64,000 nt of DNA from Patiria pectinifera (lineage: Eukaryota > Echinodermata > Asteroidea > Valvatida > Asterinidae). The stretch spans positions 9,326,863-9,390,862 of the forward strand of contig CM057135.1 of NCBI GenBank assembly GCA_029964075.1. The letters are read 5' to 3'. This document shows, piece after piece, positions 10,972 through 19,900 of this stretch; within the stretch, counting starts at the first letter, position 1, and each line of letters starts with the position of its first letter. The notes under the pieces are model-generated. The model saw only the letters and a program-made list of their open reading frames with translations. It was not told the DNA's origin and did not search any database. The translations under genes and the position numbers were made by a program.

Positions 10972-11358
10972 GCGTAAATTTAATTCCTAGGAGGGTTAGG
11001 GCCAATGTCATGAATAATTCATGTTTATCAATGAGAACGGACAATGACATCAACAGCATTGTTGTTAGTTACTCAACTAGTTACAATACATTAAAGCATT
11101 TTAAAGAACGATTGTCGTCGAGCTACCACACAGTAGCCTAGTGGATAGCGAGATGAGCAGTGGATACAAAGATCCCTGATTCGAATCCACGTCGTCGCTG
11201 CTCATTTTCATCAGCTATTTTTCTTCTCCAAATTTATCACTGAGATAATTTTAAATTAAGGGGAAAATAGAACGAGAACCTAAGTCTTGCAATGATTCAA
11301 AGAAAAAACTGAATTATTCATGACATTGCCCCTAACCCTCCTAGGAAAAAAAATACGC
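10972..11358. mobile_element. MITE with about 50-bp inverted ends and an internal tRNA-like segment
   Basis: The ends GCGTA...CCTAGGAGGGTTAGGG (left) and its reverse complement (right) match over about 50 bp with few differences. The flanks AGCCGGAGA (10963-10971) and AGCCGGGGA (11359-11367) form a 9-bp target duplication with one mismatch. The element interrupts PolB coding between the blocks on either side. Its interior (about 11126-11195) resembles a tRNA gene, with an A-box-like TAGCCTAGTGG and a B-box-like GATTCGAATCC. Confidence 0.75.
11126..11200 (+). other. tRNA-like / RNA polymerase III promoter-like segment
   Basis: AGTAGCCTAGTGGATAGCG looks like a tRNA A box and GATTCGAATCC like a B box, about 45 bp apart, as in tRNAs and tRNA-derived SINEs. 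The acceptor arm does not pair convincingly, so a working tRNA is unlikely. It lies inside the inverted-repeat element at 10972-11358. Confidence 0.5.
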
Positions 11359-11590
11359 AGCCGGGGACAGAGATAGCGGACTTAAACATATCCATTTGAC
11401 GCTCTTTGTAGAATTCAAACATTTTGTGAATGGCGTCCAGAAATGAACAACGTCTAGATTGTTGTACCACTTTAAAAAATCACGAACCGTCGTCATGCTT
11501 TTGTACCGCCAAATTTGCAACAGTAGTGGTAGTCGTCCTTAGAGATGTCTTCGTCTTTTAGCGTGCTATAGAAAGCAGCGTGGGGTGGCG

Positions 11591-11721
11591 GTTACACCTC
11601 TATGTTCCGACACCCCTATGTTCCGACTGCACATATTCCTATTCCTAACCCTAACCCTAACCGGGAGTAACACAATCTAGGTTGTCGGAACATAGGGGTG
11701 TCGGGACATAGAGCAGTCACC
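11591..11721. mobile_element. Small MITE with telomere-like interior
   Basis: Inverted ends: CTCTATGTTCCGACACCCC on the left and GGGGTGTCGGGACATAGAG on the right, with a second copy of the CTATGTTCCGAC word inside. The centre holds CCTAACCCTAACCCTAACC, three units of the vertebrate/invertebrate telomere repeat. The flanks GGGGTGGCG (11582-11590) and GGGGTGGCA (11722-11730) are a 9-bp target duplication with one mismatch. It interrupts the exonuclease part of PolB. Confidence 0.75.
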
Positions 11722-14700
11722 GGGGTGGCAGTTCTGTTTCGTGCAGTTTGTCCAGGTCTGTCATATACTCGTACGGGAAGAAACCTTGGCGCTCGGACAC
11801 TCGTACGCCTTTAAGAACTTTGCGTAAGAATATCCAGGGGCAAGATAATTAGTGATATCGAGGAACTTCAATTTTTTGAGTTTTGAGGGACATATACGAA
11901 CCAGTTCTCTTGATGACCATCTCCACCGGATTGCCTGCCTCCTGTAATTGCTTGTACAAGTACTTTGCTAAATTGAAACCGATCACGGGTAGTTACTTCA
12001 AGTATTGCTCCAATGCATCCTTCAACTTCTCCCCTGGCACTTTTCTGGCAGGTGTTTCACGGTGTTCCTGCTGCTTTTGCCCGGCTCGTTGTTTCTGATC
12101 ATCGATTATCTCTTAGATGCGGTTGAAAACATCGTCAAAATTTACAACCATGTTGTGAAATGCGGCCTCGCTTATCTGGTGCAGATAATGTACCTTTTTT
12201 TTTCTACGAGATCACCAGGGTCACCTTCTGACACAAAACACCCTAGGGATTCAAAGTTCGGAACGTTGCTCGCGACGCTGACACTAAGCAGTTCGTGACG
12301 ATTGCACCACTTAGTTTTCCCCCTTGGCCGGCATTTCGATCTGCTACTTGGTCGAAATAACACTCGTAGTCATATTTGGCTCGATAGGGAAAGTATTTTA
12401 AGTCATCGTCGACGTTAACCCCACATCTTCCAGCTTGTCAAAAATTGTCTGTGGTAAACTGTACACGCCACCGGGGAGCTTATGCTTCACATTAGCGTTG
12501 CAAGTCGGTTCGTGGCGCTGGAGGTTGAAGGATCTGTCGAATACCGTTCTGCATTTTGTGCACTCATAGTGCTGACTATATTTCTTCAAGTCCGCAATAT
12601 AGGAAAAGTGGTCCTCAAAAAGATTGAGGTAGAGGGTGGACGGATGTCGGCGGGCAGAACGACGGATGAGCTGGACCTTGGTTTGTGGCAATCCATCACC
12701 ACCGTCGTCGTGCTGTGTCAAGCTGTAGACTTGTATATTCACCTGGAACTCTTGCTCGGCTGTAGTCACATCCTCCATGGTAACTCCTTTGGAGACTTGC
12801 CTTTTAGTAGCCCGTTGAAAGGTTTCCACCGGATGTCGCGTTGGTCTCTCGAGCGCCTCCATCGTTGCTCCACGGTGAAGAGCTAGACAAAAAACTAGCT
12901 CCATCTTGTTGACATAGATAGCAACATTGGTCAGTGACACCACGGTCCATTTTGTGTCCGGACGCTGCTGTCTTAAATGTTCCAAAATGTCCATTTGTTC
13001 CAACCGCAAGATTAAATTGGCCATGTCGTCCCGAGAGCCGATGGTGAATGCGGTAGAGAATAATTTGGCATTGTTGAAGAAGGATGAAAGTGCCTTAATT
13101 CTCCAGTTTCCGCATGTCGGAGGATGAATCCAAAGGAAATATTAATTTTCCCCCGGCAGGTGAGTTTTTTGAACACGCTATTAATGATTCTAGCCAATGA
13201 ACATAACGGCTGGTTCATACGCACGTTATAAATGTCCTGCACCACGCGAAGGTGATGCGTTCTGATGGCCGCCCAGTTTTCTCTATACACACGCAAATGT
13301 TCATTTTCATCATTTCTCAACGCCTCGGGAAAATCTTCAGGATCTTCTTCTAGGGGATCCGCGGGCTGACGGATAAAAAGTCTCACATTTGTGACGGACG
13401 CAACAAACCAGTTTGGCAGGTGTTGTCGGACAAATTCAGTTAAATCCGAATTCTGAAACTGCTCGATATACTGTTCCGCGACTTGCTGGGAATTAAAATT
13501 CACTGAATCGGGAAAATACCTGGCAGTGTCGGGATCAAAGTATCACAGTTCTCCTGTCTCCACATGTCGTACAACTGCTCCGAACGAGATGTTAATTCTC
13601 TCCCCATTGGTCAGTTTGGAGAGGATTGACTTAACAGTGTTTTTGTAATTTTTCTTTGATCGGGCGATTCGGATGTTGAACACATCTTCGACGGGTTGTT
13701 CCGTGAGCTGATGAGTTCTGATACTGTCCCAGTTGTCTCGAATAATGCGCGATTGTTCGTCATCGTCATCCTCTGTAAATAGGAAAGGATCTTCTTGAAA
13801 AAGTTCTCACCTTGCTGAGGTGATGCTGAAGATTCCCTTCGCCTGCTGTGAAATTTGGTGAATGACGATTCAGGGAATCCACTCGAGTAAATGTCTTTCC
13901 ACATTCGGGACATTTACGTGGATCATTGGGTGTACCGGTGGCAGGTTGTGTTGGGGGAGCTGCGGGTGTCGGGGAGTTGGTGATGTTGAGACGGTAGGCC
14001 CAGCAGAGGGTACTGGTGACGACCAGTGGCTACAGCCGGGTTGTTGGTCCTGCGACGGGATTGAGAACGAGGTGGGTGGGTTGATGCTGGCAGCGGTTGG
14101 GTGAGCAGGTGCTGATGGTGTCGGCCCGTTGCTACAGCCGGGTTGGTCCTGCGGTGGGGTGGTGGATGCAGTCGGTTGGTTGGTGCTGGCAGCGGGTGGA
14201 TTTGAAGGACCCATGAGCTGTGTGCGCAGATGACGTTTCATATTATCTGCACGCCGGAATGTAGCATCGCACTTGGGGCAGGGCAAACACTCTCTTTGCC
14301 AGTGTGTACGACCTTATGCCGGCGTAGAGCATCTCTGCGGGCGAGTGTTTTAGAGCAAATCAAACATTCGTGCTTTTTTTTTCATCTTCCGCTTTTTGAG
14401 GGTACCTCCAGGGGTTCCTGATGCAACAAATAAAATGATGAATAATACAAATTAGTCAGAACTAATTTCTAATAAAGAAGGGTAGGAAAGTAGTTGTTGT
14501 GACTTTGACCGAAACTGTAATGATACAAAAAGTTGGAGGAGCCTTATATCTGGTGCTCGTCGGCGCGACGAAATTGTGAAAGTTTCCGTGATTTCTATTG
14601 TGTGTCGGTAATAGCATTAACAAATACACAATGTGTCGTCAACAAAAGAGTGTGGGCAAGTCCAGACATGTACAGTGTAAATGTATACAATTTTTTCCAC

Positions 14701-14880
14701 CCATTCAAAATAGTTCATGACATCATGCCCAACTTGAAAACTGCCCAACTTGAAAACTGCAAATACATTTGTTGTTTTTACCTCATCTTTTGCATGTTCT
14801 GGTGCAGAAACTGCATCATGCCGATTGAGAGCGGGAAAATCTTCAGGATTGTAAACAAATCCCCGGTCCTGTCAAGACAT

Positions 14881-15020
14881 TAACAAAATGAACAAAAACA
14901 TTACTACCTACAAGTCAATCCGCAGCAGGTTGGTTAAAGTTATTGTAACGATGTTTCAAGAACAATTGTATCAGTATTCAAACGGAATAGTAAAACGACA
15001 AGTGTTCCCTGACTAGAAAA
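14881..15020. repeat. Second copy of the short interspersed repeat found in PolB at 5.5 kb
   Basis: It matches 5495-5642 over about 140 bp: AACAAAATGAAC, CAAGTCAATCC, CAGCAGG/CAGTAGG, GTTATTGTAACGATGTTTCA, TATTCAAACGGAATAGTAAA and TGTTCCCTGACT. No target duplication could be recognised around this copy. Confidence 0.6.
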
Positions 15021-15692
15021 ATGCGGCAATGAAATTTTAAACACAACCATGACATGTAAAATCCTACAAGAAAAAAAAATAAAGAATCTTCTTACAGCAA
15101 GTTGGTTCCTTATCATACCGGTACATATTGACAAAAATCAGTACGTCCTTAAACTAATTAACTTCGTGCGGTGGTAAAATTGAAATTAATGACTGAAAAA
15201 AAAGGAAGGCAGCAAACATGCGATAATGCATCGCTCAAAAAACACAAATGTGATGATTTCATCTACACATCCAAAGTTTTAGTTCTTTGCATGTAGACAA
15301 GTGTGCCAGTTTGTTTGTTTGTTTGTTTGTTTTTAACTAACTGGGCAAGGGTAATGGTACAACTTTCTGCTATCCAAACACATAGGAATATTCAATAGGA
15401 CATATAGAAGACAAAAAGTTGGTATAAAAATAATAATTTGACGACCCCGTACACTTTCCGTCGAAATAAAGCGAGTAAGAAAATGGATTTGATAAGTGTA
15501 GCAGTATTGCATATGTACGATATATTTCAAATACGATATGTCAAATACAGTACCATTCCATTCTTAGAAACAGAAGAAAACTTACATCTCATTCGCTTTA
15601 AAATGTCATTTTTAAAAGTGAATAGATCCATAGAGAAACAATTGTGCAACAATCATTGTTAAAATGTTAATTATATAAATCAAGTAGCGCCT

Positions 15693-15695
<3 letters not shown>

Positions 15696-15732
<37 letters not shown>
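15696..15732. repeat. (TA)n microsatellite
   Basis: An uninterrupted AT/TA run of about 37 bp, followed by TACACATATACACATA. Confidence 0.95.
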
Positions 15733-15744
<12 letters not shown>

Positions 15745-15759
15745 TAAAAAAAACAACCC

Positions 15760-15831
15760 GTACATCTCGTCGGCGATTCGTTGAATCTCATCCAGTTCAC
15801 TGTCCGTGAAGTCAGGGCTTTCCCATGGTTG
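15760..15831 (-). other. Possible first coding segment of PolB
   Basis: A minus-strand ATG near 15837 opens the acidic peptide MSQPWESPDFTDSELDEIQ, ending at a point where the DNA turns into simple repeat. Acidic short N-termini of this style precede the first zinc finger in some adintovirus polymerases, from memory. It is separated from the fingers by 1.3 kb of non-coding DNA, so an intron would be needed. The link is a guess. Confidence 0.25.
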
Positions 15832-16059
15832 AGACATGATGAAACGGAGCTAAAATGTTGATCGTTGAAGACGGAATAAAGTTGCTTGTCGACTCTCGGA
15901 TGATCTACCAGAATTGAACCTCCGGCCGTGAGCTCCTTGCTTATATCTCTCCGGAAAAAAATATCTATATTCACAAAGACACCATGGCAACGAAATCAAC
16001 AATCTTTTGGATGGACAAGCTTGTCTTAAACATTTCTAAGATCCCCGTGAATGAAGTGA

Positions 16060-16500
16060 TATTTGTTGTGAGAGTTTCTCCAGCAACCACGGGTCTTTTC
16101 CTCGGACCACTGGCACCAGTCTTAGAATTAGAACAGAGGCCAATGTGATGAACAGCTCATCTTAGAAATTGAGAAAGCTCATCCTTAGAAATAAGGAAAG
16201 CCCATGTGATGTTTGTTGTGGAAGTTTCTCCGGTCTTTTCCTCGGACCACTGGCACCAGTCTTAGAATTAGAACAGAGGCCAATGTGACGGACAGCTCAC
16301 CTTAGAAATTGAGAAAGTTCATCCTTAGAAATTAGGAAAGCCCATGTGATGTTTGTTGTGGAAGTTTCTCCGGCAATCACGGGGCCTTGCCACGGACCAC
16401 TGGCACCAGTCTTAGAATTAGAACAGAGGCCAATGTGACGGACAGCTCATCTTAGAAATTGAGAAAGCCCGTCTTTAGACATTAGAAAAGCCCATTGGGG
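16060..16500. repeat. Three tandem copies of a 140-150 bp repeat
   Basis: The block CGGACCACTGGCACCAGTCT begins at 16103, 16243 and 16393, so periods are 140 and 150 bp. Each copy also has AGAATTAGAACAGAGGCCAA and a palindromic pair of CTTAGAAATTGAGAAAG / CTTAGAAATAAGGAAAG words. Copies differ by small indels. It could be a subterminal repeat of element 1 or ordinary host tandem repeat. Confidence 0.85.
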
Positions 16501-16539
16501 TTCTGGACTTCACACTGTTCAAACGTTTTAACTTCGTGT

Positions 16540-17000
16540 TCATGACGAACTTTCTTAGATTAGTTCAACAGTCTATTTTTGAAGACAAAAATAAAATTAA
16601 AAAGAAGTAAATATATAAATAAATAAATACATAAATAAATAAAATAAAACAGCACTAGAGCCGTGCTCGTGACTTCATCGCTCACACGCTAGCCTCGAGA
16701 CAAGTCTCGAGACTTACGCTACAGTTCCACTCCGTTCGGGTTACTAGCGTAAGGCCAATGTCGCCACTAACGTGGCTCCGTTAATGAAAAAAAATAATGA
16801 TAATAAACTTAAACCACATAAAAAATAAAAAAATAAAAAAAATAAATAAAAAATAAACAAATAAATGAATAAATAAATAAATAAACCAAAAATAAATTTT
16901 AAAATTTATAAAAAAAAAATTACACCTTTACCTCATCCCACCTCCACCTCATACTACCTCCACCTCATACTAACATCTCATCCCACCTCAACGGGGGTCA
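16540..17000. repeat. AT-rich simple-sequence region ((AAAT)n) plus short CCACCTCAT repeats
   Basis: Stretches of AAATAAATAAAT-type sequence at 16590-16650 and 16790-16915 flank a GC-richer island at 16650-16780 that contains the inverted words CTCGAGAC/GTCTCGAG. At 16920-16990 a short imperfect repeat of CACCTCATAC/CACCTCATCC follows. No gene. Confidence 0.6.
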
Positions 17001-17519
17001 AGCTGCTCCGCCTATACTACTGATTGAATTTTGCCAATTTGAATGATTGGGAGAAACGGTATATGACTCCGAGTTAATGCCGTAAAATTTACCAAAACTA
17101 CCAAAATATTATGAAATACCTTTCTGGACTGTTAGTGAATGACAGTATAAAGCATCATGTAAGATCATGGCACCTGGTGTGCTGTCATTTTTAAGAAAGG
17201 TGTATTTCTGTATAATTTCCAACGCTGATCCAGTGTTGGAAAAACCTTTCAAATACTGTTTCCAATTTACCTTATTTAGTCAGTCTGCATTTTGTTTGCA
17301 ATCAATCACACAACCCATGAATGGGGACAAGCCAGCAGGACTGTTTCCCTATCCTTGCAATTTCCAGATGTCTATAAATTGCTCCAATTACCTCCCAAAT
17401 CAATCCACTTCTGAAAATTACAGAAAAAGCAAATGTTGTACATTCCTTTTAACGCTGTGCCATTTTTGTTTTCACTTGGTACAATAACATTAATATATTA
17501 TGTATTTATACTACTTCAA

Positions 17520-18270
17520 CTGACAATCCATGGGGTGGAGGAGGACACGATATCACAATTTTCGTCTCCTATCAACCCCCCCCCCCGCAAGCTCATCGCC
17601 CGTGGTTCAAAAGGCTCAGTATGTAAATTCTTACGATACTGTTTGGTCTCTTGTGGCATGCTGTACAAAGACATTGTCCAAATATTGGCAATAATAGGCG
17701 TTATTGTATCCTTACGGCATCTAAAACGGATTATAAAGGAAGTTGGTCTAGCCAAAAGGAAAAACTATAGCAATATTGCAGATGTTGTCGAATTTATACA
17801 CGATCAGATAAGAAGTTCTGGGAAACTGCACGGATACCAATGGATGTCAGAAAAATGTTACTTACATAACCTGCGGTGCAGAAAGGAAGATGTCAGACTG
17901 ATACTAAGTATTCTAGATCCGAAGGGAAACCTCCAAAGGAGAAAGCGAAGGTTGCTACGTCGATCCGGCTACGCCAACGGTCCAAACTTCATTTGGCACA
18001 TAGACAGTTACGACAAACTGAAAAGGTACGGCATCTGCATCAACGGATGTGTTGACGGTTTTTTTTAGAAGGATCATGCGGATAAATGCGTACCTTACAT
18101 CTTCAGATCCGCAACTGATTGGTGGGTACTACATGGAAGCCGTGGAATCAGTTGGTGGGTGCCCAAAGTTCGTCCGTGGCGACCACGGCACAGAGAATAG
18201 CTGTGTGAGAGATATCCAGACATTTCTACGTATGGATGACCGTAGTAGTAGGGATAGTGGGGGTATGGGA
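17520..18270 (+). pseudogene. Integrase-core (DDE) domain gene, 5' piece
   Basis: Codes for the N-terminal and central part of the integrase-core domain family that is widespread and multicopy in invertebrate and fish genomes. Visible blocks: GMLYKDIVQILAIIGVIVSL and HLKRIIKEVGL (helix-turn-helix-like), SSGKLHGYQWM, then the catalytic core with first Asp in NFIWHIDSYDKLKRYGICIN and second Asp in FVRGDHGTENS. A run of T at 18060-18066 breaks the frame after CVDGF, and the reading resumes in another frame from about 18060. It ends at the insertion site of Polinton element 2. The 3' piece, with the third acid, is found at 37955-38777. The upstream start is unclear, and an upstream exon is likely missing or not recognised. 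Confidence 0.85.
18265..18270. repeat. Left target-site duplication ATGGGA
   Basis: Identical to 37949-37954. It is a codon-aligned part of the interrupted integrase-core gene. Confidence 0.85.
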
Positions 18271-18297
18271 CCAAAATGAAAAATCTGCAGCCAGTCT

Positions 18298-18616
18298 GGA
18301 CACGCCGCTCTCGGTTCTAAAAATAGTTGGGGGAAAAATATAGGGGAATCCCCCGCGGCAAATTTTTTAGAAATCTGACGTCAGGTTTGGGAGCAAAAAA
18401 GAAAAATGTGTGCCAAGTCAGAGCCTGTCGCTCTGGAGTTCAAAAAATGAATCTGTCGTCGCTAAAATGAGGTGATGTCACCACCACGTGACCTTGAAAA
18501 TGTGTGAGTCACCACCACGTGACCTTGAAACGTGTTGAGGCACGATAGAAATTTGGCGTAAACAACGTGACCTTGAAAAATGTGTGAGTCACCACCACGT
18601 GACCTTGAAACTCGGG
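18298..18616. repeat. Left terminal inverted repeat of element 2
   Basis: Runs from GGACACGCCGCTCTCGG to CTTGAAACTCGGG. It is the reverse complement of 37630-37948 with very few differences and no length change. It holds four direct copies of (C/A)ACGTGACCTTGAAA. Confidence 0.95.
18485..18608. promoter_or_regulatory. Four CACGTG + TGACCTTGA composite sites in the left TIR
   Basis: Copies at 18485-18497, 18516-18528, 18564-18576 (AACGTG variant) and 18596-18608. The reverse complement TCAAGGTCA is the extended half-site of monomeric nuclear receptors (NR5A/FTZ-F1, ERR), and CACGTG is a bHLH E-box; the two overlap by CA. Mirror copies lie in the right TIR at about 37638, 37670, 37718 and 37749. 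Receptor binding is inferred from the consensus only. Confidence 0.55.
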
Positions 18617-18627
18617 ACAAAAAAATT

Positions 18628-18659
18628 AGCTTCTCTATCTGTGAAAAGGTAGAGAAGCT
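18628..18659. terminator. Stem-loop followed by T-run inside the left end
   Basis: AGCTTCTCTATC and GGTAGAGAAGCT pair (one G-T/mismatch) around an 8-nt loop, followed by TTTTTATTT. It sits between the TIR and the duplicated PolB-start sequence. It may act in 3' end formation or be a relic of the inner TIR. Confidence 0.45.
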
Positions 18660-18673
18660 GTTTTTATTTAAAA

Positions 18674-18691
18674 ATGGAGAGTAATATGTTC
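18674..18691 (+). repeat. Copy of the PolB start region at the opposite end
   Basis: ATGGAGAGTAATATGTTC is identical to the first 18 bases of the PolB gene at the right end (37512-37495, minus strand). Here it opens only a short frame (MESNMFRPTSTRKIIKK). The sequence between it and the 319-bp TIR differs at the two ends. Confidence 0.85.
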
Positions 18692-18751
18692 AGACCGACG
18701 AGTACTCGAAAAATTATTAAAAAATAATATCTGTTTTTATTAGATATATCA

Positions 18752-19242
18752 ATGAATCTTTTTCAGAGTAAAAACCTCGAGCTATCTGATAAAACAGATC
18801 AGTGCGATCACCATATCATCATCGAGAATGGTTTTTTAATTTGTGGAACGTGCGGTGAAATAGTTTCACGTTATTTTGATTTTTCGGCAGAAAATGCGCA
18901 AGAAGATCGTATCAATTGGTCAACTTTAAAAAGAAACAAAAGAAAAACTGTGGAGAATTTTATTTGTTCTGTTTGTCCAGAGCAAGACTTAGAAAATGTC
19001 CAAGAAACAATCAACAAATATAACGAGCTCGTTAATTACAAAACATTGAGGGGAAATGGTTGTGTTAAACGTTCGTTAATAGCGGCGTGTTACCATCACG
19101 TCGTTGGATTAGACAAAGAAAAGGTTAGAGATTTATTTAAAGTGACCCAAATCAATTTAATAAGGCACTAACGAGATACGATGACCACTACAATAAACGC
19201 GGGGCCGAGGGTGTAGCCCTGAGAGGTGAAATAGAGGTATAA
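18752..19242 (+). pseudogene. TFIIB-like transcription factor, one frameshift
   Basis: Likely a homologue of the general factor that bridges TATA-binding protein and RNA polymerase. The ATG at 18752 starts MNLFQSKNLELSDKTDQ, then a zinc-ribbon pattern C-x2-H...C-x2-C (CDHHIIIENGFLICGTCGEI). This is followed by a linker and one cyclin-fold-like repeat (VKRSLIAACYHHVVGLDKEKVRDLFKV). Near 19138 the frame changes, and the helix-rich tail (FNKALTRYDDHYNKRGAEGV) continues to a stop at 19240-19242. Only one cyclin repeat is evident, against two in cellular TFIIB (about 320 aa), so it is a short or diverged form. Its last 54 bp overlap the convergent minus-strand gene. It is the outermost gene at the left end. 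TFIIB-like genes are known in several large DNA viruses but are unusual in Polintons. Confidence 0.7.
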
Positions 19243-19900
19243 CTCGGCGGATCGCTTTCATAATGTTTATTTACCGAGAATTTGAATTTGTAAGTTTTTC
19301 GATAAGAGATTTTTTTTCCTTTTGCCAGCCGTTCGTCTACCCGCTTTTTAACTTCTTTTTCAAAGTCTGTATCGTTTTTAATTTTTTGAAGCTTTGTGCT
19401 GGTCTTTGCTCTAATTTTTTGCTTAAGCTCATTAAATTTTGCGAGCTCTCTCGTTATCAATAAGAACTCCTCGTGCGATATATATCCATCGTTGATGCCT
19501 TGAGACACGTATTCTTCAATCGTGTTAAGTTTGGAGTCTGCTAATATTTTAATCTGGTCGTGCTTTTTCAGCTTGGCGGATAATCGCTTGGACGCGATTC
19601 TAAACAGAATAGCTACACCAAAAGCGCCCATAAACGTTCCTTCTAGCACCAATCCAACGGGGGCACCCAAGAGAGTGGGAATACCGACAGCCGCCGCTAT
19701 AAACCCCAGTCCTTCGACTCCTATCTCTACGTAATTAATAGTGTCGATCACTCTCTTAATTTTTTTATAAGTGCGCTCTCGGTGGTCTCTCTCTTCCAAG
19801 ATTAAAGATCGAATCTCTTCAATCTTTTTAAGTCTGTATTCTTTTGTTTCTTCGTTACTATTTAATCGGAGTACATCTCCAGAAATATCAGGGTATAATG
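19188..19900 (-). pseudogene. Conserved two-pass membrane protein of element 2, N-terminus cut by LTR
   Basis: Visible blocks: KEYRLKKIEEIRSLILEERD (amphipathic), YKKIKRVIDTI, then two adjacent hydrophobic segments (GLGFIAAAVGIPTLLGAPVG and GTFMGAFGVAILFRIASKRL). A conserved helix pair follows (KKHDQIKILADSKLNTIEEY, then ISHEEFLLITRELAKF) and a Lys-rich tail. I recall multicopy relatives in cnidarian and other invertebrate genomes, always with Polinton genes. The function is unknown. The reading is open up to 19900 where a solo LTR starts, and its probable start codon lies across the LTR at 21548-21550, out of phase by one base. The tail overlaps the TFIIB-like gene. Confidence 0.65.

Larger units (their letters stand above)
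10341..14425 (-). pseudogene. DNA polymerase B, N-terminal zinc-finger, exonuclease and palm part
   Basis: Protein-primed-type replicative polymerase of the element, read leftwards. Near 14370-14230 are C2H2 fingers (CLICSKTLARRDALRRH, then CPKCDATFRRADNMKRHLRT). A Pro/Thr-rich linker (14.2-13.95 kb) and another finger (CPECGKTFTRVDSLNRH, 13.9 kb) follow. Two tandem copies of a module ending in a PNWFVASVTNV / DTKWTVVSLTNV strand come next (13.78-12.9 kb), then a finger YECTKCRTVFDRSFNLQRH (12.55 kb). Exonuclease-like blocks follow (YDYECYF near 12.35 kb, KLKFLDITNYLAPGYSY near 11.85 kb), then GGPSIIFHRYHEKEKT and the motif A-like block GFDANALYLWSLMQD (10.75 kb), and PVDGF / FQGCFWHGHRC / EMWECEWRQ (10.35 kb). 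Several stops and frameshifts and two MITEs interrupt it. Confidence 0.88.
14426..15755. other. Non-coding stretch upstream of PolB, with a second copy of the short interspersed repeat
   Basis: No convincing gene on either strand. At 14881-15020 it holds a diverged copy of the insertion seen at 5495-5642 (shared AACAAAATGAAC, AAAGTTATTGTAACGATGTT, ATTCAAACGGAATAGTAAAA). A 17-bp direct duplication (CCCAACTTGAAAACTGC) lies near 14728-14760, and a (GTTT)n run near 15310-15330. If the short coding-like segment at 15.76-15.84 kb is a first PolB exon, this stretch would be its intron. Confidence 0.4.
1..15840 (-). mobile_element. Polinton/Maverick (adintovirus-type) element 1, degraded, left end outside window
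   Basis: All recognisable genes lie on the minus strand. Reading leftwards they are PolB, packaging ATPase, two small conserved proteins, integrase, penton, pX-like protein and major capsid protein. This gene set defines Polintons and adintoviruses. The capsid gene runs off the left edge, so no left inverted repeat can be seen. The right limit is set only by the furthest PolB-like segment near 15.84 kb. No matching terminal repeat was found there, and the true right end may reach into the tandem repeats at 16.06-16.5 kb. Many frameshifts, stops and insertions show that the copy is dead. Confidence 0.85.

Noticed and set aside
11126..11200. Functional tRNA gene
   Set aside because: A and B boxes are present, but the acceptor stem does not pair and the segment lies inside an inverted-repeat transposon.
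11641..11660. Chromosome end (telomere)
   Set aside because: Only three CCTAAC units, inside a small inverted-repeat element with target duplication.
15612..15974. Minus-strand 120-aa ORF
   Set aside because: Much of it is the (TA)n microsatellite translated as YIYIYI; no family resemblance.
18291..18296. CCAGT(C/A) as target duplication of element 2
   Set aside because: The perfect ATGGGA pair at 18265 and 37949 fits better: correct 6-bp length, same codon phase of the interrupted gene, flush with the right TIR.
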